Below, one piece after another: positions 52,402-61,599 of a DNA stretch of 64,000 nt. A model generated the notes under the pieces. It was not told the DNA's origin, made no database searches, and saw nothing but the letters and a program-made list of their open reading frames with translations. Made by a program: the position numbers and the translations under genes. Source of the DNA: Bacillus sp. IITD106 (lineage in GTDB: Bacteria > Bacillota > Bacilli > Bacillales > Bacillaceae_C); assembly GCF_019459225.1 (NCBI RefSeq), contig NZ_JAIAZY010000016.1, positions 1 through 64,000 of the forward strand, given 5' to 3'. How positions within the stretch are numbered: the stretch's first letter is position 1; each line of letters starts with the position of its first letter.

Positions 52402-53164
52402 GATGCCCACCTCCCCCAAGGGTAGCGAGGATATCGATAATTTGCCCGAAAAATTGCTTGCGGCTGCGGTCTCCCTTCCTGATTTCGGTGAAAATTGACC
52501 CATCTTTAATAAATAAAACCCGTCCGCTAAAGCTTGCTGCATAAGCATCGTGGGTAACCATCAAGATTGTAGCTTTTTGTTGTTCGTTTAATTCGGCGAG
52601 TGTTCCGAGCAGCATATAGGCAGATTTTGAGTCGAGCGCCCCTGTGGGTTCATCCGCAAATATTAAGCTTGGATTTGTAATGATTGCCCTGGCTATTGCC
52701 GTTCTTTGCTGCTGCCCTCCGGAAATACTGTAAGGATAGGATTGTAAAATATTCTCGATTCCAAGCGCTTGAGAAATTTTCATTACCCTGCTTTCAATTT
52801 CATAATACGAAGCATTCGCCAAGGAAAGCGGAAGAATCATATTCTCCTTTACGGTTAATGTGTCTATTAAATTGTAATCTTGAAAAATAAAACCTAATTT
52901 ATCCCTTCGAAAATCGGCTAAATCCTCTTCATTTAATGTTAAAATGCTTTGTCCATCGATTTTTATTTCACCAGAAGTGGGTACATCAATCGTTGATAAC
53001 ACATTTAACAGCGTCGATTTCCCGGCTCCGGATGGACCCATAATTCCGACAAATTCTCCTTTATATACGTCCAGCTCGATATCGTCCAATGCCGTATGGA
53101 TGTTTCCTTTCGTTCCAAATACCTTTTTTATATTTGTCGCTTCTAAAACAATATGATTTTCCAT
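52388..53164 (-). CDS. Bce-type ABC transporter ATPase
   Basis: An ATPase of about 258 residues of the MacB/BceA type. Walker A is GPSGAGKST, the signature [15 protein letters not shown], Walker [13 protein letters not shown] and the H-loop MVTHD. Together with BceB it would move bacitracin-like peptides off their targets and signal to the BceS kinase. The ATG at 53164 follows GAGGGTG. It is intact, but its permease is truncated by the IS. The promoter carries a BceR-type box. Confidence 0.92.
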   Translation of the reverse strand: MENHIVLEATNIKKVFGTKGNIHTALDDIELDVYKGEFVGIMGPSGAGKSTLLNVLSTIDVPTSGEIKIDGQSILTLNEEDLADFRRDKLGFIFQDYNLIDTLTVKENMILPLSLANASYYEIESRVMKISQALGIENILQSYPYSISGGQQQRTAIARAIITNPSLIFADEPTGALDSKSAYMLLGTLAELNEQQKATILMVTHDAYAASFSGRVLFIKDGSIFTEIRKGDRSRKQFFGQIIDILATLGGGGHHDVI

Positions 53165-53233
53165 TTCATTCACCCTCGTTTGTCTTATATATTAACTATA
53201 AAAGAAACGTAGAGGTGTAACCATAACTTATCC

Positions 53234-53267
53234 TTACAATTTATCCTGTAATCTTACAATTTTGTAA
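53234..53267 (-). promoter_or_regulatory. BceR-type binding motif upstream of bceA-like gene
   Basis: TTACA-N4-TGTAA (53254-53267, 14-bp dyad) matches the TnACA-N4-TGTAA pattern described for BceR-like regulators. A looser TTACA-N8-TGTAA (53234-53251) lies next to it. Both precede the ATPase gene by 70-100 bp. Confidence 0.6.
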
Positions 53268-53272
53268 CTTAT

Positions 53273-53320
53273 AAAAAAAGCTGTCTCAAGAAGGGAAATT
53301 AATCCCCTTGATGAGACAGC
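53273..53320 (-). terminator. Intrinsic terminator of hmp
   Basis: GCTGTCTCA (53280-53288) pairs with TGAGACAGC (53312-53320), with an inner AAGGGG/CCCTT pair. Seven T follow on the minus strand. Confidence 0.85.
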
Positions 53321-53326
53321 CTTTGC

Positions 53327-54547
53327 TTAGACAGTAGCTTTTTCCTTTTGTAATTGCATAGCAGGTCCAAAGAACTCATAACGAATATTGTTTTTAGGTA
53401 AACCTAGATCTTCCAGTATACTTACAACCGCACGCAAAAATGGAACAGGGCCGCATACATAACAGATTGTATTTTCATCAATTTTATCTTGCAAAAATTC
53501 TTTCGTAATATAACCAGTAAAATGATGACAACTATCTAGATCCATTGGTTTTTCGTAACCAAAATAAAAGTTGCCATTTTCTAATTGGCTAATCAAATTA
53601 GGGACATCTTTCGCAAATGCGTGGACTCCTTCATGTCTAGCAGAATGGATGAAAGTGACCTGTCTTTTAGAATCAGCTTGTACCAATGCATCAAGCATGC
53701 TCATCATCGGCGTTAACCCTACTCCACCACTAATTAATGCAATTGGGGCGTCCTCTTTTTCATTTAAATGGAAATCGCCTGCAGGTGCACTCACCTTAAT
53801 CGTATCGCCTACTGACACTTGATCATGTAAGTAATTTGATACTTTTCCATTTGGGACAAATTCAGCTTCCTTCTTAACCGAAATCCGGAAGTATTCCCTT
53901 CCAGGTGCGACTGAAAGACTATATTGACGGTTTAGTGTATATTGCTCGCCTGGAATATGAACGCGAACGGTAATATATTGCCCTGGTTTGAAAGCTGGAA
54001 CTTGCTGACCATCTATAGGCTTTAAATAGAACGAAGTAATGACTTCACTTTCTATTACCTTGTCGGCAACTTCAAAATCTTTGAAACCGTCCCAACCTCC
54101 GTCTTGATTTTTTGCTTTTTCGTATAGATCATCTTCTAGATCAATAAATACTTGAGCGATGACACCATATGCTTCTTTCCAAGCCTCTAATATTTCATCT
54201 GTTGCAGCATCACCAAGCACTTCTTTGATTGCCTTGAGCAGGAAATTCCCAACAATGGGATAGTGTTCAGGTTTTACGCCTAATCCTCGATGTTTATAAG
54301 CAACTTGTTGAACTGCAGGAAGAATATTTTCTAGTTGGTCGATATGTTTTGCCGCTACATAAACCATGTTTGCAAGTGCCGTTTGCTGACGGCCTTGAGA
54401 TTGATTTGCATGATTGAATATATTTAATAGTTCAGGATGATTAGAAAACATATTTTTATAAAAAACACTAGTGATTTGAACTCCGTGTACTTCTAAAGCA
54501 GGGACAGTCGATTTAATAATTTCTATCGTTCTTTGAGAAAGTGCCAT
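53327..54547 (-). CDS. hmp: NO-inducible flavohemoprotein
   Basis: A protein of about 406 residues that converts nitric oxide to nitrate with O2 and NADPH. The globin domain (1-145) has the proximal His in AAKHIDQLENI / VAYKHRGLGVKPEHY. The FAD domain follows with RQYSLS, and the NAD domain contains LISGGVGLTPMMSML and CGPVPF. The ATG at 54547 is chosen (AAAGGGG, 8-nt gap; MALSQRTIEIIK is the family start). An NsrR box covers the promoter/leader, and the nsrR gene is divergent. Confidence 0.95.
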   Translation of the reverse strand: MALSQRTIEIIKSTVPALEVHGVQITSVFYKNMFSNHPELLNIFNHANQSQGRQQTALANMVYVAAKHIDQLENILPAVQQVAYKHRGLGVKPEHYPIVGNFLLKAIKEVLGDAATDEILEAWKEAYGVIAQVFIDLEDDLYEKAKNQDGGWDGFKDFEVADKVIESEVITSFYLKPIDGQQVPAFKPGQYITVRVHIPGEQYTLNRQYSLSVAPGREYFRISVKKEAEFVPNGKVSNYLHDQVSVGDTIKVSAPAGDFHLNEKEDAPIALISGGVGLTPMMSMLDALVQADSKRQVTFIHSARHEGVHAFAKDVPNLISQLENGNFYFGYEKPMDLDSCHHFTGYITKEFLQDKIDENTICYVCGPVPFLRAVVSILEDLGLPKNNIRYEFFGPAMQLQKEKATV

Positions 54548-54562
54548 TTTAAAGACCCCTTT

Positions 54563-54586
54563 AAACATATATTTAAAATACATCTT
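54563..54586 (-). promoter_or_regulatory. NsrR operator of hmp
   Basis: On the minus strand AAGATGTATTT-TAAATATATGTTT is a 24-bp dyad that matches the NsrR box (AAGATGYATTT-N-AAATRCATCTT type). It lies 16 bp before the hmp start codon. Confidence 0.8.
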
Positions 54587-54744
54587 TAATGTATACCATC
54601 ATCTTGGCTATAACAATAACCCTGCGTAAGCTTTAAAAAAGCTGTCACAAAAATTACTTAGAATGTTCAATATTGAGCAAAGTAATTCCAAACCATTTAA
54701 TCTTTTCCACAAAAAATGTATACTAAATCCAAGTAGGTGAAGAC

Positions 54745-55209
54745 ATGAGATTAACAAACTATACGGATTACTCCTTAAGAGTCCTTATTTTTCTTGCTTC
54801 CAAGCCTAAAGGCACCCTCTCCAATATATCGGAAATCGCTGAGGCTTATCATATATCGAAAAACCATCTAACGAAAATTATTCATGAACTTGGTAAAATG
54901 GGTGTCATCACGACTATCCGCGGACGCGGCGGCGGGATAAGGCTAGCCGTTCCTCCAAGTGAAATCAATATTGGAACGATTGTCAGAAAAACCGAGGAAG
55001 ATTTCCAACTCGTTCCTTGTTTTGAAAAAGGAGAAACGTATTGTGCGATTTCTCCTGTTTGCGGATTAAAACATGCTCTTTATAAAGCACTCGATGCTTA
55101 CCTTTCCGTTTTAGATGAATATTCATTAGCGGACATAGTGGTTCAACCGAAAGACTATAGAACATTATTAGGCATTGACCTTGAACCAATGGCTAACGAT
55201 ACTGATTAG
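54745..55209 (+). CDS. nsrR: NO-sensing Rrf2-family repressor NsrR
   Basis: A 154-residue Rrf2 regulator. The winged HTH reads ISEIAEAYHISKNHLTKIIH, and three cysteines in CFEKGETYCAISPVCGL (C92, C100, C106) hold the [4Fe-4S] cluster that reacts with nitric oxide. It represses hmp, which is divergent and carries a matching operator. Start behind TAGGTG. A clear terminator follows. Confidence 0.94.
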   Translation: MRLTNYTDYSLRVLIFLASKPKGTLSNISEIAEAYHISKNHLTKIIHELGKMGVITTIRGRGGGIRLAVPPSEINIGTIVRKTEEDFQLVPCFEKGETYCAISPVCGLKHALYKALDAYLSVLDEYSLADIVVQPKDYRTLLGIDLEPMANDTD

Positions 55210-55245
55210 TTGATTTTATTATATGTTTTGCAATATCGATATTAT

Positions 55246-55275
55246 AGCACTGAGGCTTGTGATCAGTGCTTTTTT
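55246..55275 (+). terminator. Intrinsic terminator of nsrR
   Basis: AGCACTGA (55246-55253) and TCAGTGCT (55263-55270) form an 8-bp stem followed by five T. Confidence 0.85.
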
Positions 55276-55461
55276 ATTTTCTCCAATTTTTATAATCTGA
55301 CATGCTCCTTTTCCAACCCACTGAATATATTTAGTTATTTATTGGCAAAATACTTTAAAAATATGTAATAAAAAAGATATTTAATAGGCAATTTGGGTAA
55401 AGAACTTACATATCTACGGTTTGCAATAGCCATACATACAAGAAGGAGGTAAACAACACAA

Positions 55462-57348
55462 ATGCTTGGATTTTTACAACGGATTGGGAAGGCGCTCATG
55501 CTTCCCATTGCTGTGTTACCTGCTGCAGGACTACTATTGCGTTTTGGACAAGAAGATTTATTGAATATTCCGTTTCTCGCCAATTCCGGAAATGCCGTTT
55601 TTAATAACTTAGCTTTAATTTTTGCGATTGGGGTTGCCATTGGGTTTGCAAAGGATAGTAATGGAGCGGCCGCTTTGGCGGGAGCTATTGGTTATTTGGT
55701 GCTGACAGAGGGGGCAAAAGCTCTCAATGATACGATTAATATGGGAGTTCTTGGTGGAATCATTACGGGGATTATCGCAGGTTCATTATATAACCGTTTC
55801 CATGATATAAAGCTCCCCGATTGGTTAGGGTTCTTTGGTGGCAGGCGCTTTGTGCCGATCATCACTTCTCTTGTCATGGTCATTTTGGCGTTTATTGCTG
55901 GGTTTGGATGGCCGCCTATTCAAAATGCTATTGATAGTTTAGGAAACTGGATTATTGGACTTGGAGCGGCAGGAGCAGGTTTGTTCGGATTCTTCAATCG
56001 ATTGCTCATCCCGCTAGGTCTTCACCATGTTTTAAATAACTTGTTTTGGTTCCAGTTTGGAGAGTTCGATGGAAAAACTGGAGACATCGCAAGGTTTTTC
56101 GCTGGCGACCCATCAGCGGGAACTTATATGACAGGCTTTTTCCCGATCATGATGTTCGGTTTGCCGGCAGCCTGCTTTGCCATTATTGCAGCTGCTAAGC
56201 GTGAGCGCAGGAAAGCTGTTTTTGGAATGTTTATCAGCCTTGCGCTAACTTCCTTTATAACAGGGATTACTGAACCAATTGAATTTTCATTTATGTATGT
56301 AGCACCGCTCTTATATGGTGTTCACGCTGTTTTAACAGGAATTTCATTATGGCTGACTACTACGCTTGGAATTAAAGATGGATTTACGTTCTCAGCCGGC
56401 GGAATTGATTATTTACTGAACTTTAATATTGCTACGAAACCGATGCTTTTACTTTTAATTGGAATAATTTATGCCGCCATTTATTTCCTCATCTTCTACT
56501 TTTTGATTAGGACGTTTAACCTTAAAACACCTGGACGTGAGGATGAAGAAATTGTTGAGGACACGGAAAACGATGTTAGCCCCACTGGTAATAAGTATGA
56601 CCGAATGGCTTATCAATTCATTCAAGACCTTGGCGGCCGTGATAATATTACCGCCATTGACAACTGTACAACTCGCCTCCGTTTGAATATAAGGGACATG
56701 GATAAAGTACAGGATAGCGCCCTTAAAGCACATGGGGCAAAAGGGATATCTAAGCTAAGTAAGACGAACCTGCAAGTTGTAGTCGGGACCGATGTCGAAT
56801 TCGTTGCAGATGCGATGAAAAAGATGGATATGGATCATGTAAAATTTACCGAATCTGAATCCTGTGATGTTCCTCCAGATGCGAATAGATTTTTACCGCT
56901 AACAGAAAAAGATTTTGTCATGCCAATTACGGGTGAGGTCATCCCAATCACAGACGTACCAGATCAAGTCTTCTCACAGAAAATGATGGGAGATGGATTT
57001 GCCATCATCCCTGAAAAAGGGACCGTGGTCTCTCCTGTCGATGGAGAAATTTTGAATGTATTCCCGACAAAGCACGCAATTGGTATCCGATCCAGTCAGG
57101 GCTATGAAATCTTAATTCATGTCGGGATGGATACCGTAAACTTGAAAGGAGAAGGCTTTACTGTACATGTAAATGATGGCGAACATGTATCAAAAGGCCA
57201 AGAACTTCTTACTTTTGACTTGGATTACATTAAAAAGAATGCAACATCAGAGATTACCCCGATTATTTTTACGAATTTAACGAAATTGAATGTAAAGAAA
57301 AAAGGGAAAGTGGAGCAAGGCACTGAAGGGGTTATTTCGATTGAATAA
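55462..57348 (+). CDS. nagE: PTS N-acetylglucosamine transporter EIICBA
   Basis: A 628-residue fused sugar PTS protein. EIIC (1-350, about ten membrane helices, with GLHHVLNN and ITEPIEFSF) is followed by EIIB with the phospho-cysteine C402 ([11 protein letters not shown]) and EIIA with the phospho-histidine H553 ([10 protein letters not shown]). The order C-B-A and the EIIC motifs suit the NagE group (GlcNAc) better than glucose PtsG, though glucose cannot be excluded. Start behind AAGGAGG. Single gene; no GlcT antiterminator site was recognised in the 55276-55461 leader. Confidence 0.88.
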   Translation: MLGFLQRIGKALMLPIAVLPAAGLLLRFGQEDLLNIPFLANSGNAVFNNLALIFAIGVAIGFAKDSNGAAALAGAIGYLVLTEGAKALNDTINMGVLGGIITGIIAGSLYNRFHDIKLPDWLGFFGGRRFVPIITSLVMVILAFIAGFGWPPIQNAIDSLGNWIIGLGAAGAGLFGFFNRLLIPLGLHHVLNNLFWFQFGEFDGKTGDIARFFAGDPSAGTYMTGFFPIMMFGLPAACFAIIAAAKRERRKAVFGMFISLALTSFITGITEPIEFSFMYVAPLLYGVHAVLTGISLWLTTTLGIKDGFTFSAGGIDYLLNFNIATKPMLLLLIGIIYAAIYFLIFYFLIRTFNLKTPGREDEEIVEDTENDVSPTGNKYDRMAYQFIQDLGGRDNITAIDNCTTRLRLNIRDMDKVQDSALKAHGAKGISKLSKTNLQVVVGTDVEFVADAMKKMDMDHVKFTESESCDVPPDANRFLPLTEKDFVMPITGEVIPITDVPDQVFSQKMMGDGFAIIPEKGTVVSPVDGEILNVFPTKHAIGIRSSQGYEILIHVGMDTVNLKGEGFTVHVNDGEHVSKGQELLTFDLDYIKKNATSEITPIIFTNLTKLNVKKKGKVEQGTEGVISIE

Positions 57349-57353
57349 AAATC

Positions 57354-57386
57354 AGGAGGAGAAAAACAAAATCGTTTTCTCCTCCT
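57354..57386. terminator. Hairpin after nagE
   Basis: A perfect 12-bp stem (AGGAGGAGAAAA at 57354-57365, complement at 57375-57386) 5 bp after the stop codon. No long T tail follows, so it is a weaker or bidirectional terminator. Confidence 0.6.
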
Positions 57387-57389
57387 ACT

Positions 57390-57527
57390 TTACTTTCTCT
57401 TTATTTTTCTAAATTCTTTCATATCAAATAACTCATTTAACGTTTGCTGTGTAGCCATTCCATTGACGGACTGGAAAAGAGTTTTTATATTGAATGTTGC
57501 TCTTAATCTTAATGACAATTTTCTATA
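57390..57527 (-). pseudogene. Possible C-terminal gene remnant
   Basis: The minus strand is open for about 45 codons, ending at a TAA (57392-57390). The translation RLRATFNIKTLFQSVNGMAT followed by NELFDMKEFRKIKRK looks like real protein in composition. There is no start codon with a ribosome binding site, and the upstream part is missing. The family was not recognised. It may be chance. Confidence 0.3.
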
Positions 57528-57574
57528 ACAAAACGACAACTATTAATATTATTTTGTTGACCATTTTCACTATT

Positions 57575-57991
57575 TCATACCCTAATAAGTTGAACTCCCA
57601 TTATTTCAAAGTGATAATCAAACGCAAAGATCTTTTGAATTTGCTGTTCCTTCATCATTGCTACACTTAACACATCACAATACGAAATGTTATGATCGTT
57701 ATATTGTTCAAGCATTTGAAACGCCGCCCTTCTGATTGGCGTAGTTACGTTGCCAATGGTAAATGGATCTCCAGCCAATACTGTGTTTAGGAAATGATAA
57801 GCCCGTTGAAATCCTATTCGATATCTTAAAATAGTGTATGTCTCATTTATAACGGCGTCCGAAGTGATCAATTGATTGTTCTTTAAAGTTGCAGCAATAT
57901 CACGTGCTTCTGCATGGTATTGATCCCTTGCATCGTTTAACGCAATAAACGCGCTGGCATCAATGAAATACTTATTGTTTCTCATTTTCAT
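57575..57991 (-). CDS. PIN-domain toxin (VapC-like)
   Basis: A 138-residue PIN ribonuclease. The acidic active-site residues are visible: D in YFIDASAFIAL, E in VINETYT, D in ISYCDVLSVAMM and D in IFAFDYHFE. It would cut tRNA or mRNA when free. Its start overlaps the end of the ribbon-helix-helix antitoxin gene by 20 bp, so toxin synthesis is coupled to antitoxin. It is intact, unlike the broken PIN toxin at 38957. Confidence 0.88.
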   Translation of the reverse strand: MKMRNNKYFIDASAFIALNDARDQYHAEARDIAATLKNNQLITSDAVINETYTILRYRIGFQRAYHFLNTVLAGDPFTIGNVTTPIRRAAFQMLEQYNDHNISYCDVLSVAMMKEQQIQKIFAFDYHFEIMGVQLIRV

Positions 57992-58238
57992 GTATCTCCC
58001 AAAGATAGTGATCGTGTCTTAATGACAAGTCTCCAGGGGAATCAATCATATTTCGCTCAGCTTCTATTGCCATTTCAAGTAAAGGGTTGTTTTTATGTGT
58101 ATTTTTTTTCGCATATTCACGAATCGCTTCTCTTACAATTTCCGCCTCTGACATTCCCTTACTCTGTGACAAGTCCTTTAAAACCTTCTCATCTTCCAAC
58201 GTTATATGAAATTGCTTTCTTTTCATTGGTTGTTCCAT
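57972..58238 (-). CDS. Ribbon-helix-helix antitoxin (VapB/CopG-like)
   Basis: An 88-residue protein. The N-terminal RHH fold reads KQFHITLEDEKVLKDLSQSK, GMSEAEIVREAIREYAKK. The C-terminal part (about 50-88), rich in acidic and aromatic residues, probably binds the PIN toxin. The ATG at 58238 follows TAGGAGG with an 8-9-nt gap. It is the first gene of the pair and would repress its own promoter. Confidence 0.88.
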   Translation of the reverse strand: MEQPMKRKQFHITLEDEKVLKDLSQSKGMSEAEIVREAIREYAKKNTHKNNPLLEMAIEAERNMIDSPGDLSLRHDHYLWEIHENEKQ

Positions 58239-58350
58239 TTCGAACACCTCCTACACACCTAAAATACCGAATGTGTGTATACCTGTCAAGTAACACACGA
58301 CATTTAAAAATTAAATGGGGATGTAGCTCACTTCGAATCTACCATTCCAT

Positions 58351-59760
58351 TTAATTGAACCAACTTTTATATAGAGCTGATATGCCCTTCTCTATTTGAT
58401 TTATCGACATTCCTCCAAATCCTATTAAAAAGACAGGATGTTGAAAAGGATTGTTTTCTTTTCGATACCAAGTTTCTTTTAAGCTATACAGATGAATTCC
58501 TGCTTCCTTTGCCTTTATCATTAAAGCTTGCTCACTTTGATTTGTGATGACCTGCATGACAATGTGTAAACCTGTTTGCCCCTTGAGCACGATTGCTTTT
58601 TCATTAAAACTCGTTTTAATCGCTTGCATCGTCGCCTCGTATTTTTTCTTGTATATTTCTTTCATCCGGAATCGATGTTGTTCCCAGTGCCCATCCCGCA
58701 TGAATCGTTCAAGTGTTTTTTGTTCAATTCTTGATGTCGTTTGCTGAAATTCTAATGGACTTTGCTGGTATTTAGAAAGCAAATGCTTGGGCAAAATGAT
58801 GTACCCTATATTAATGGCGGGGAGTAAGGTGCCGTGAAAGGTCCCCATATAAATAACCCGCTCGTGTTGATCAAGGTTTTGCAAAGATGGGATCAATTCG
58901 CCCGAGTATCGATACTCCGACAAATAATCGTCCTCAACGATATATGCATTGTTCTGGGTTGCCCATTTAAGTAAATGAATCCTCTTTTGAATCTTCATAA
59001 TGCTGCCAAACGGAAACTGAAAAGAAGGTGAAGTGAATACAAGACTTGCTCTTGAACCTTGCAAATCCTCTTTGTTCATCCCATCGTCCTCGATGACAAT
59101 GGGCGCAATTTTACATCCACAACTTTCAAAAATACGTGTTGCCAGTGAATAGCCAGGCTCTCCAACTGCAACTATCTTTCCACGTAGGCCAATTAAATTA
59201 CATATCATCCATAATAGAATTTGAGAATGGGAACCAATGATAATTTGCTCCTCAGAACAATGAACCCCTCTTGAATTCCTTACGTATGATGCTATTTCAC
59301 TTCTTAAGCCAAGTTCCCCTTGTGGATCTCCTGTATTAAAAATATGATTTGTTCCATAATTCAACACTTCGTTTGTTAGTCTTCTCCAAGTTGAAATCGG
59401 GAAATTTTCCACATCTACATGATCTAAATTGAAATCATATTCATACGTAGCCCCCATCTTTTTTTCAGCGGGAAATTCTTCTTTATCTCCTAGTTTGGTA
59501 AAATACCCCACATCAATCTCATTTACGTAATATCCACTTCTTGGCCTGCTTTCAATTAATCCTTCTATAACGAGGTGGTCATAAGCTGTTTCTAGTGTCA
59601 TCTTGTTGACCTGCAATTGCTCTGACATTTTTCTAATAGACGGCAATGAGGTATTCGCCATTATATTCCCTTCCATAATTTCTTTTTTGATGCTCTTATA
59701 AATTTGAACGTACAGAGGTTCCGATGAATCACGGTTTAATGTAATGAATAACTCATTCAT
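58351..59760 (-). CDS. MocR-type regulator (GntR HTH plus aminotransferase fold) lacking the PLP lysine
   Basis: A 469-residue protein. A GntR winged HTH (1-75, with SIRKMSEQLQVNKMTLETAYD) is fused to a class I aminotransferase fold. The PLP-ring aspartate is present (IVEDDYLSEYRY), but the Schiff-base lysine expected in the S-K-T/S block is replaced: the sequence is GTFHGTLLPA, so Lys becomes Gly. It may bind another ligand, or PLP without a covalent link. Its 5' end overlaps the MFS exporter gene by 8 bp; the two form an operon. Confidence 0.88.
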   Translation of the reverse strand: MNELFITLNRDSSEPLYVQIYKSIKKEIMEGNIMANTSLPSIRKMSEQLQVNKMTLETAYDHLVIEGLIESRPRSGYYVNEIDVGYFTKLGDKEEFPAEKKMGATYEYDFNLDHVDVENFPISTWRRLTNEVLNYGTNHIFNTGDPQGELGLRSEIASYVRNSRGVHCSEEQIIIGSHSQILLWMICNLIGLRGKIVAVGEPGYSLATRIFESCGCKIAPIVIEDDGMNKEDLQGSRASLVFTSPSFQFPFGSIMKIQKRIHLLKWATQNNAYIVEDDYLSEYRYSGELIPSLQNLDQHERVIYMGTFHGTLLPAINIGYIILPKHLLSKYQQSPLEFQQTTSRIEQKTLERFMRDGHWEQHRFRMKEIYKKKYEATMQAIKTSFNEKAIVLKGQTGLHIVMQVITNQSEQALMIKAKEAGIHLYSLKETWYRKENNPFQHPVFLIGFGGMSINQIEKGISALYKSWFN

Positions 59761-60976
59761 AATATTCTCCTACTCTTTCTTTTCGAATACGTACTAATGA
59801 AATACTACAAATGACTAAGATTGAAAAAGCCATGATGATAAAACTAACGAAAATTCCCGTCCAATCAATCATAAATGCTGCCAAAAAGCTAGCTCCCGCT
59901 TCTCCGATAAACGCTATCGTAGATAATGCGCTGAACACTTTTCCCAGCTGCTCTTCTGGTGTATATGTTTGAATCATTAACACCATAGGCAGGTCGATAA
60001 AAGCTTCCGCCACCCCAGTGAAAAAGGCGATAAAGGCTGCAATCAAAATGGTTGGTGAAAGACCCACACCCATTAAACCAAATCCCCAAAGAATGCATCC
60101 TACCATGATGAAATACGGATAAGACGATTTCATTTTTATTTTTCCTAGTAAAATAGCTCCAATCGCATTTCCAGCTGCAAACAGTGTCAGGATTAATGAA
60201 AATCCTTTTGCTCCCTTTTGCCACTGTTGATCAGAAACGATAGGTAGTCCGAGACGCTCCATTCCAGTAAAAAACAACAGCACCAGACCAAATGCTACAA
60301 TGCATAGAAACATGATCTTTTTAGTCTGTAAAAAAGTGAACATCTCATTCAGTTCCTTTAGAACATGAATTTTCCCGGAGCTTTTAGCTTGTTCTACTTT
60401 TAACGATATCACAAACACGAGCGGGACAAACGATAAAATGAGAAAGAAAAAGAATATCGATTCCATTGAAAAAGATGCGATTAATATACCTCCGACCACA
60501 GGGGCCAGTGACCTTGATAATTGCAAATTCAATTGAAAAATAGAATTTCCTTTGGGCCATAACGGCTCTGGCAGTGTAATCGATACAAGACTTCTAATCG
60601 CAGGGCTATAAAAGCAGCGAAACGTAACGATTAAAAACGAAGCGATTGCTATATACCAAATGGATTCAATCTGAAAAATGTAAGATATAAGAATAGTAAA
60701 CATAATGAACCCCGTTCCCACTTGGTTCCAAATAATAATTTTTTTCTTATTCCAGCTATCAGCATAAACCCCGCCGACAAGCCCAAACAATACATACGGA
60801 ACGGCGCTGCTTTGAACGACAATGGCAGCCTGTAAGGTCGACTCTGACATTTTATACGCCAACCAATAAAGTACGACTTGAAATATAACGAACCCAAATC
60901 CTGACACCATACTTAAAATTAATACAAATACATAATTTTTATACTTAAGCAGTTCTTTATAGCTTGTATCCTTCAT
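59753..60976 (-). CDS. MFS transporter
   Basis: A 407-residue major facilitator with 12 predicted membrane helices. The loop 2-3 motif is GGVYADSWNKKKI, and the second half contains AGNAIGAILLGKIK. The overall type is that of the MFS_3/enterobactin-exporter-like drug exporters. It overlaps the MocR-type regulator gene by 8 bp and precedes it in the operon, so it is probably regulated by it. The substrate is unknown. Confidence 0.9.
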   Translation of the reverse strand: MKDTSYKELLKYKNYVFVLILSMVSGFGFVIFQVVLYWLAYKMSESTLQAAIVVQSSAVPYVLFGLVGGVYADSWNKKKIIIWNQVGTGFIMFTILISYIFQIESIWYIAIASFLIVTFRCFYSPAIRSLVSITLPEPLWPKGNSIFQLNLQLSRSLAPVVGGILIASFSMESIFFFFLILSFVPLVFVISLKVEQAKSSGKIHVLKELNEMFTFLQTKKIMFLCIVAFGLVLLFFTGMERLGLPIVSDQQWQKGAKGFSLILTLFAAGNAIGAILLGKIKMKSSYPYFIMVGCILWGFGLMGVGLSPTILIAAFIAFFTGVAEAFIDLPMVLMIQTYTPEEQLGKVFSALSTIAFIGEAGASFLAAFMIDWTGIFVSFIIMAFSILVICSISLVRIRKERVGEYYE

Positions 60977-61200
60977 CTGAATCTTCCTCTCTTCATATCT
61001 ACTTTAAAGAAAGTTGGAAGAAAAGAAGCGGTTCACTTTATGAAAATTTTACCGGGTCAGATTTAAAAAAATTTTAAATTTCCTATTGATATTTTCACTA
61101 CATGTTGTTACTCTAAAAAAGAATTATTTTGGAAAGCTGCTATTCAATATTTAGAGTCTTTCCAAGCAGATAATGTTTTGACCACTTCTTTATGGAGTTG

Positions 61201-61248
61201 AGGCAACGGTGTGCCGGGTCAAATGCCGATTGGCGACTTTCGTTGCCT
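61201..61248 (+). other. Unexplained foldable sequence in the 60977-61599 gap
   Basis: AGGCAACG (61201-61208) and CGTTGCCT (61241-61248) form an 8-bp stem around a 32-nt insert that holds GCC-GATT-GGC and CCGGGTCA. CCGGGTCA also occurs at about 61050. One + frame (61113-61195) translates to a protein-like run (KAAIQYLESFQADNVLTTSL) before a stop, so the area could also be a decayed gene. No family was recognised. Confidence 0.3.
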
Positions 61249-61386
61249 TATTGATTGAGTTAAAAGCTCAACTTTTATAAGTTGGTTACTTTACAACCAG
61301 TGCATATTGCACACAACTTGTGAAACGGTCAATAAGAGTGGTAAAAGTAATTATTTGCTATATAGACTCTGATCTCATGATGAATA

Positions 61387-61415
61387 TTGAATAGAAAAAA
61401 GCTCTCTACCATAAT
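61387..61415 (+). promoter_or_regulatory. Predicted promoter of the carboxy(nor)spermidine operon
   Basis: TTGAAT (61387-61392) and CATAAT (61410-61415) are 17 bp apart. This gives a start near 61422 and a leader of about 178 nt. Confidence 0.45.
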
Positions 61416-61421
61416 GGATTT

Positions 61422-61599
61422 TTATGGAAGATGTATACGTATGGCTTTTGGTCATAGGTATCCGTGTGCCTTTTTATATTTGATATTGTATCTAAAGCAA
61501 GTGTTGTGCGCGCTTATGCGTCATTTCACTTGCTTTTTTGTCGTTTCGCAACTGTAGTCTTAGTACCACCAAATCTATCTAGTAAGGGAGAGGAACAGA
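61422..61599 (+). ncRNA. Candidate regulatory leader RNA with internal terminator
   Basis: The leader has a hairpin (ATACGTATG at 61435-61443 with CATAGGTAT at 61453-61461, one mismatch). A strong intrinsic terminator follows (AAAGCAAGTG at 61494-61503, complement at 61527-61536, T-run to 61539), then a 60-nt segment to the start codon at 61600. A terminator between promoter and gene suggests attenuation, for example by a riboswitch or a protein. No known riboswitch class was recognised, and no clear antiterminator was found by eye. Confidence 0.45.

Noticed and set aside
52402-52548. Longer N-terminus for the Bce permease fragment
   Set aside because: The upstream residues are the ATPase gene read in another frame. 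The family start [10 protein letters not shown] falls at 52401.
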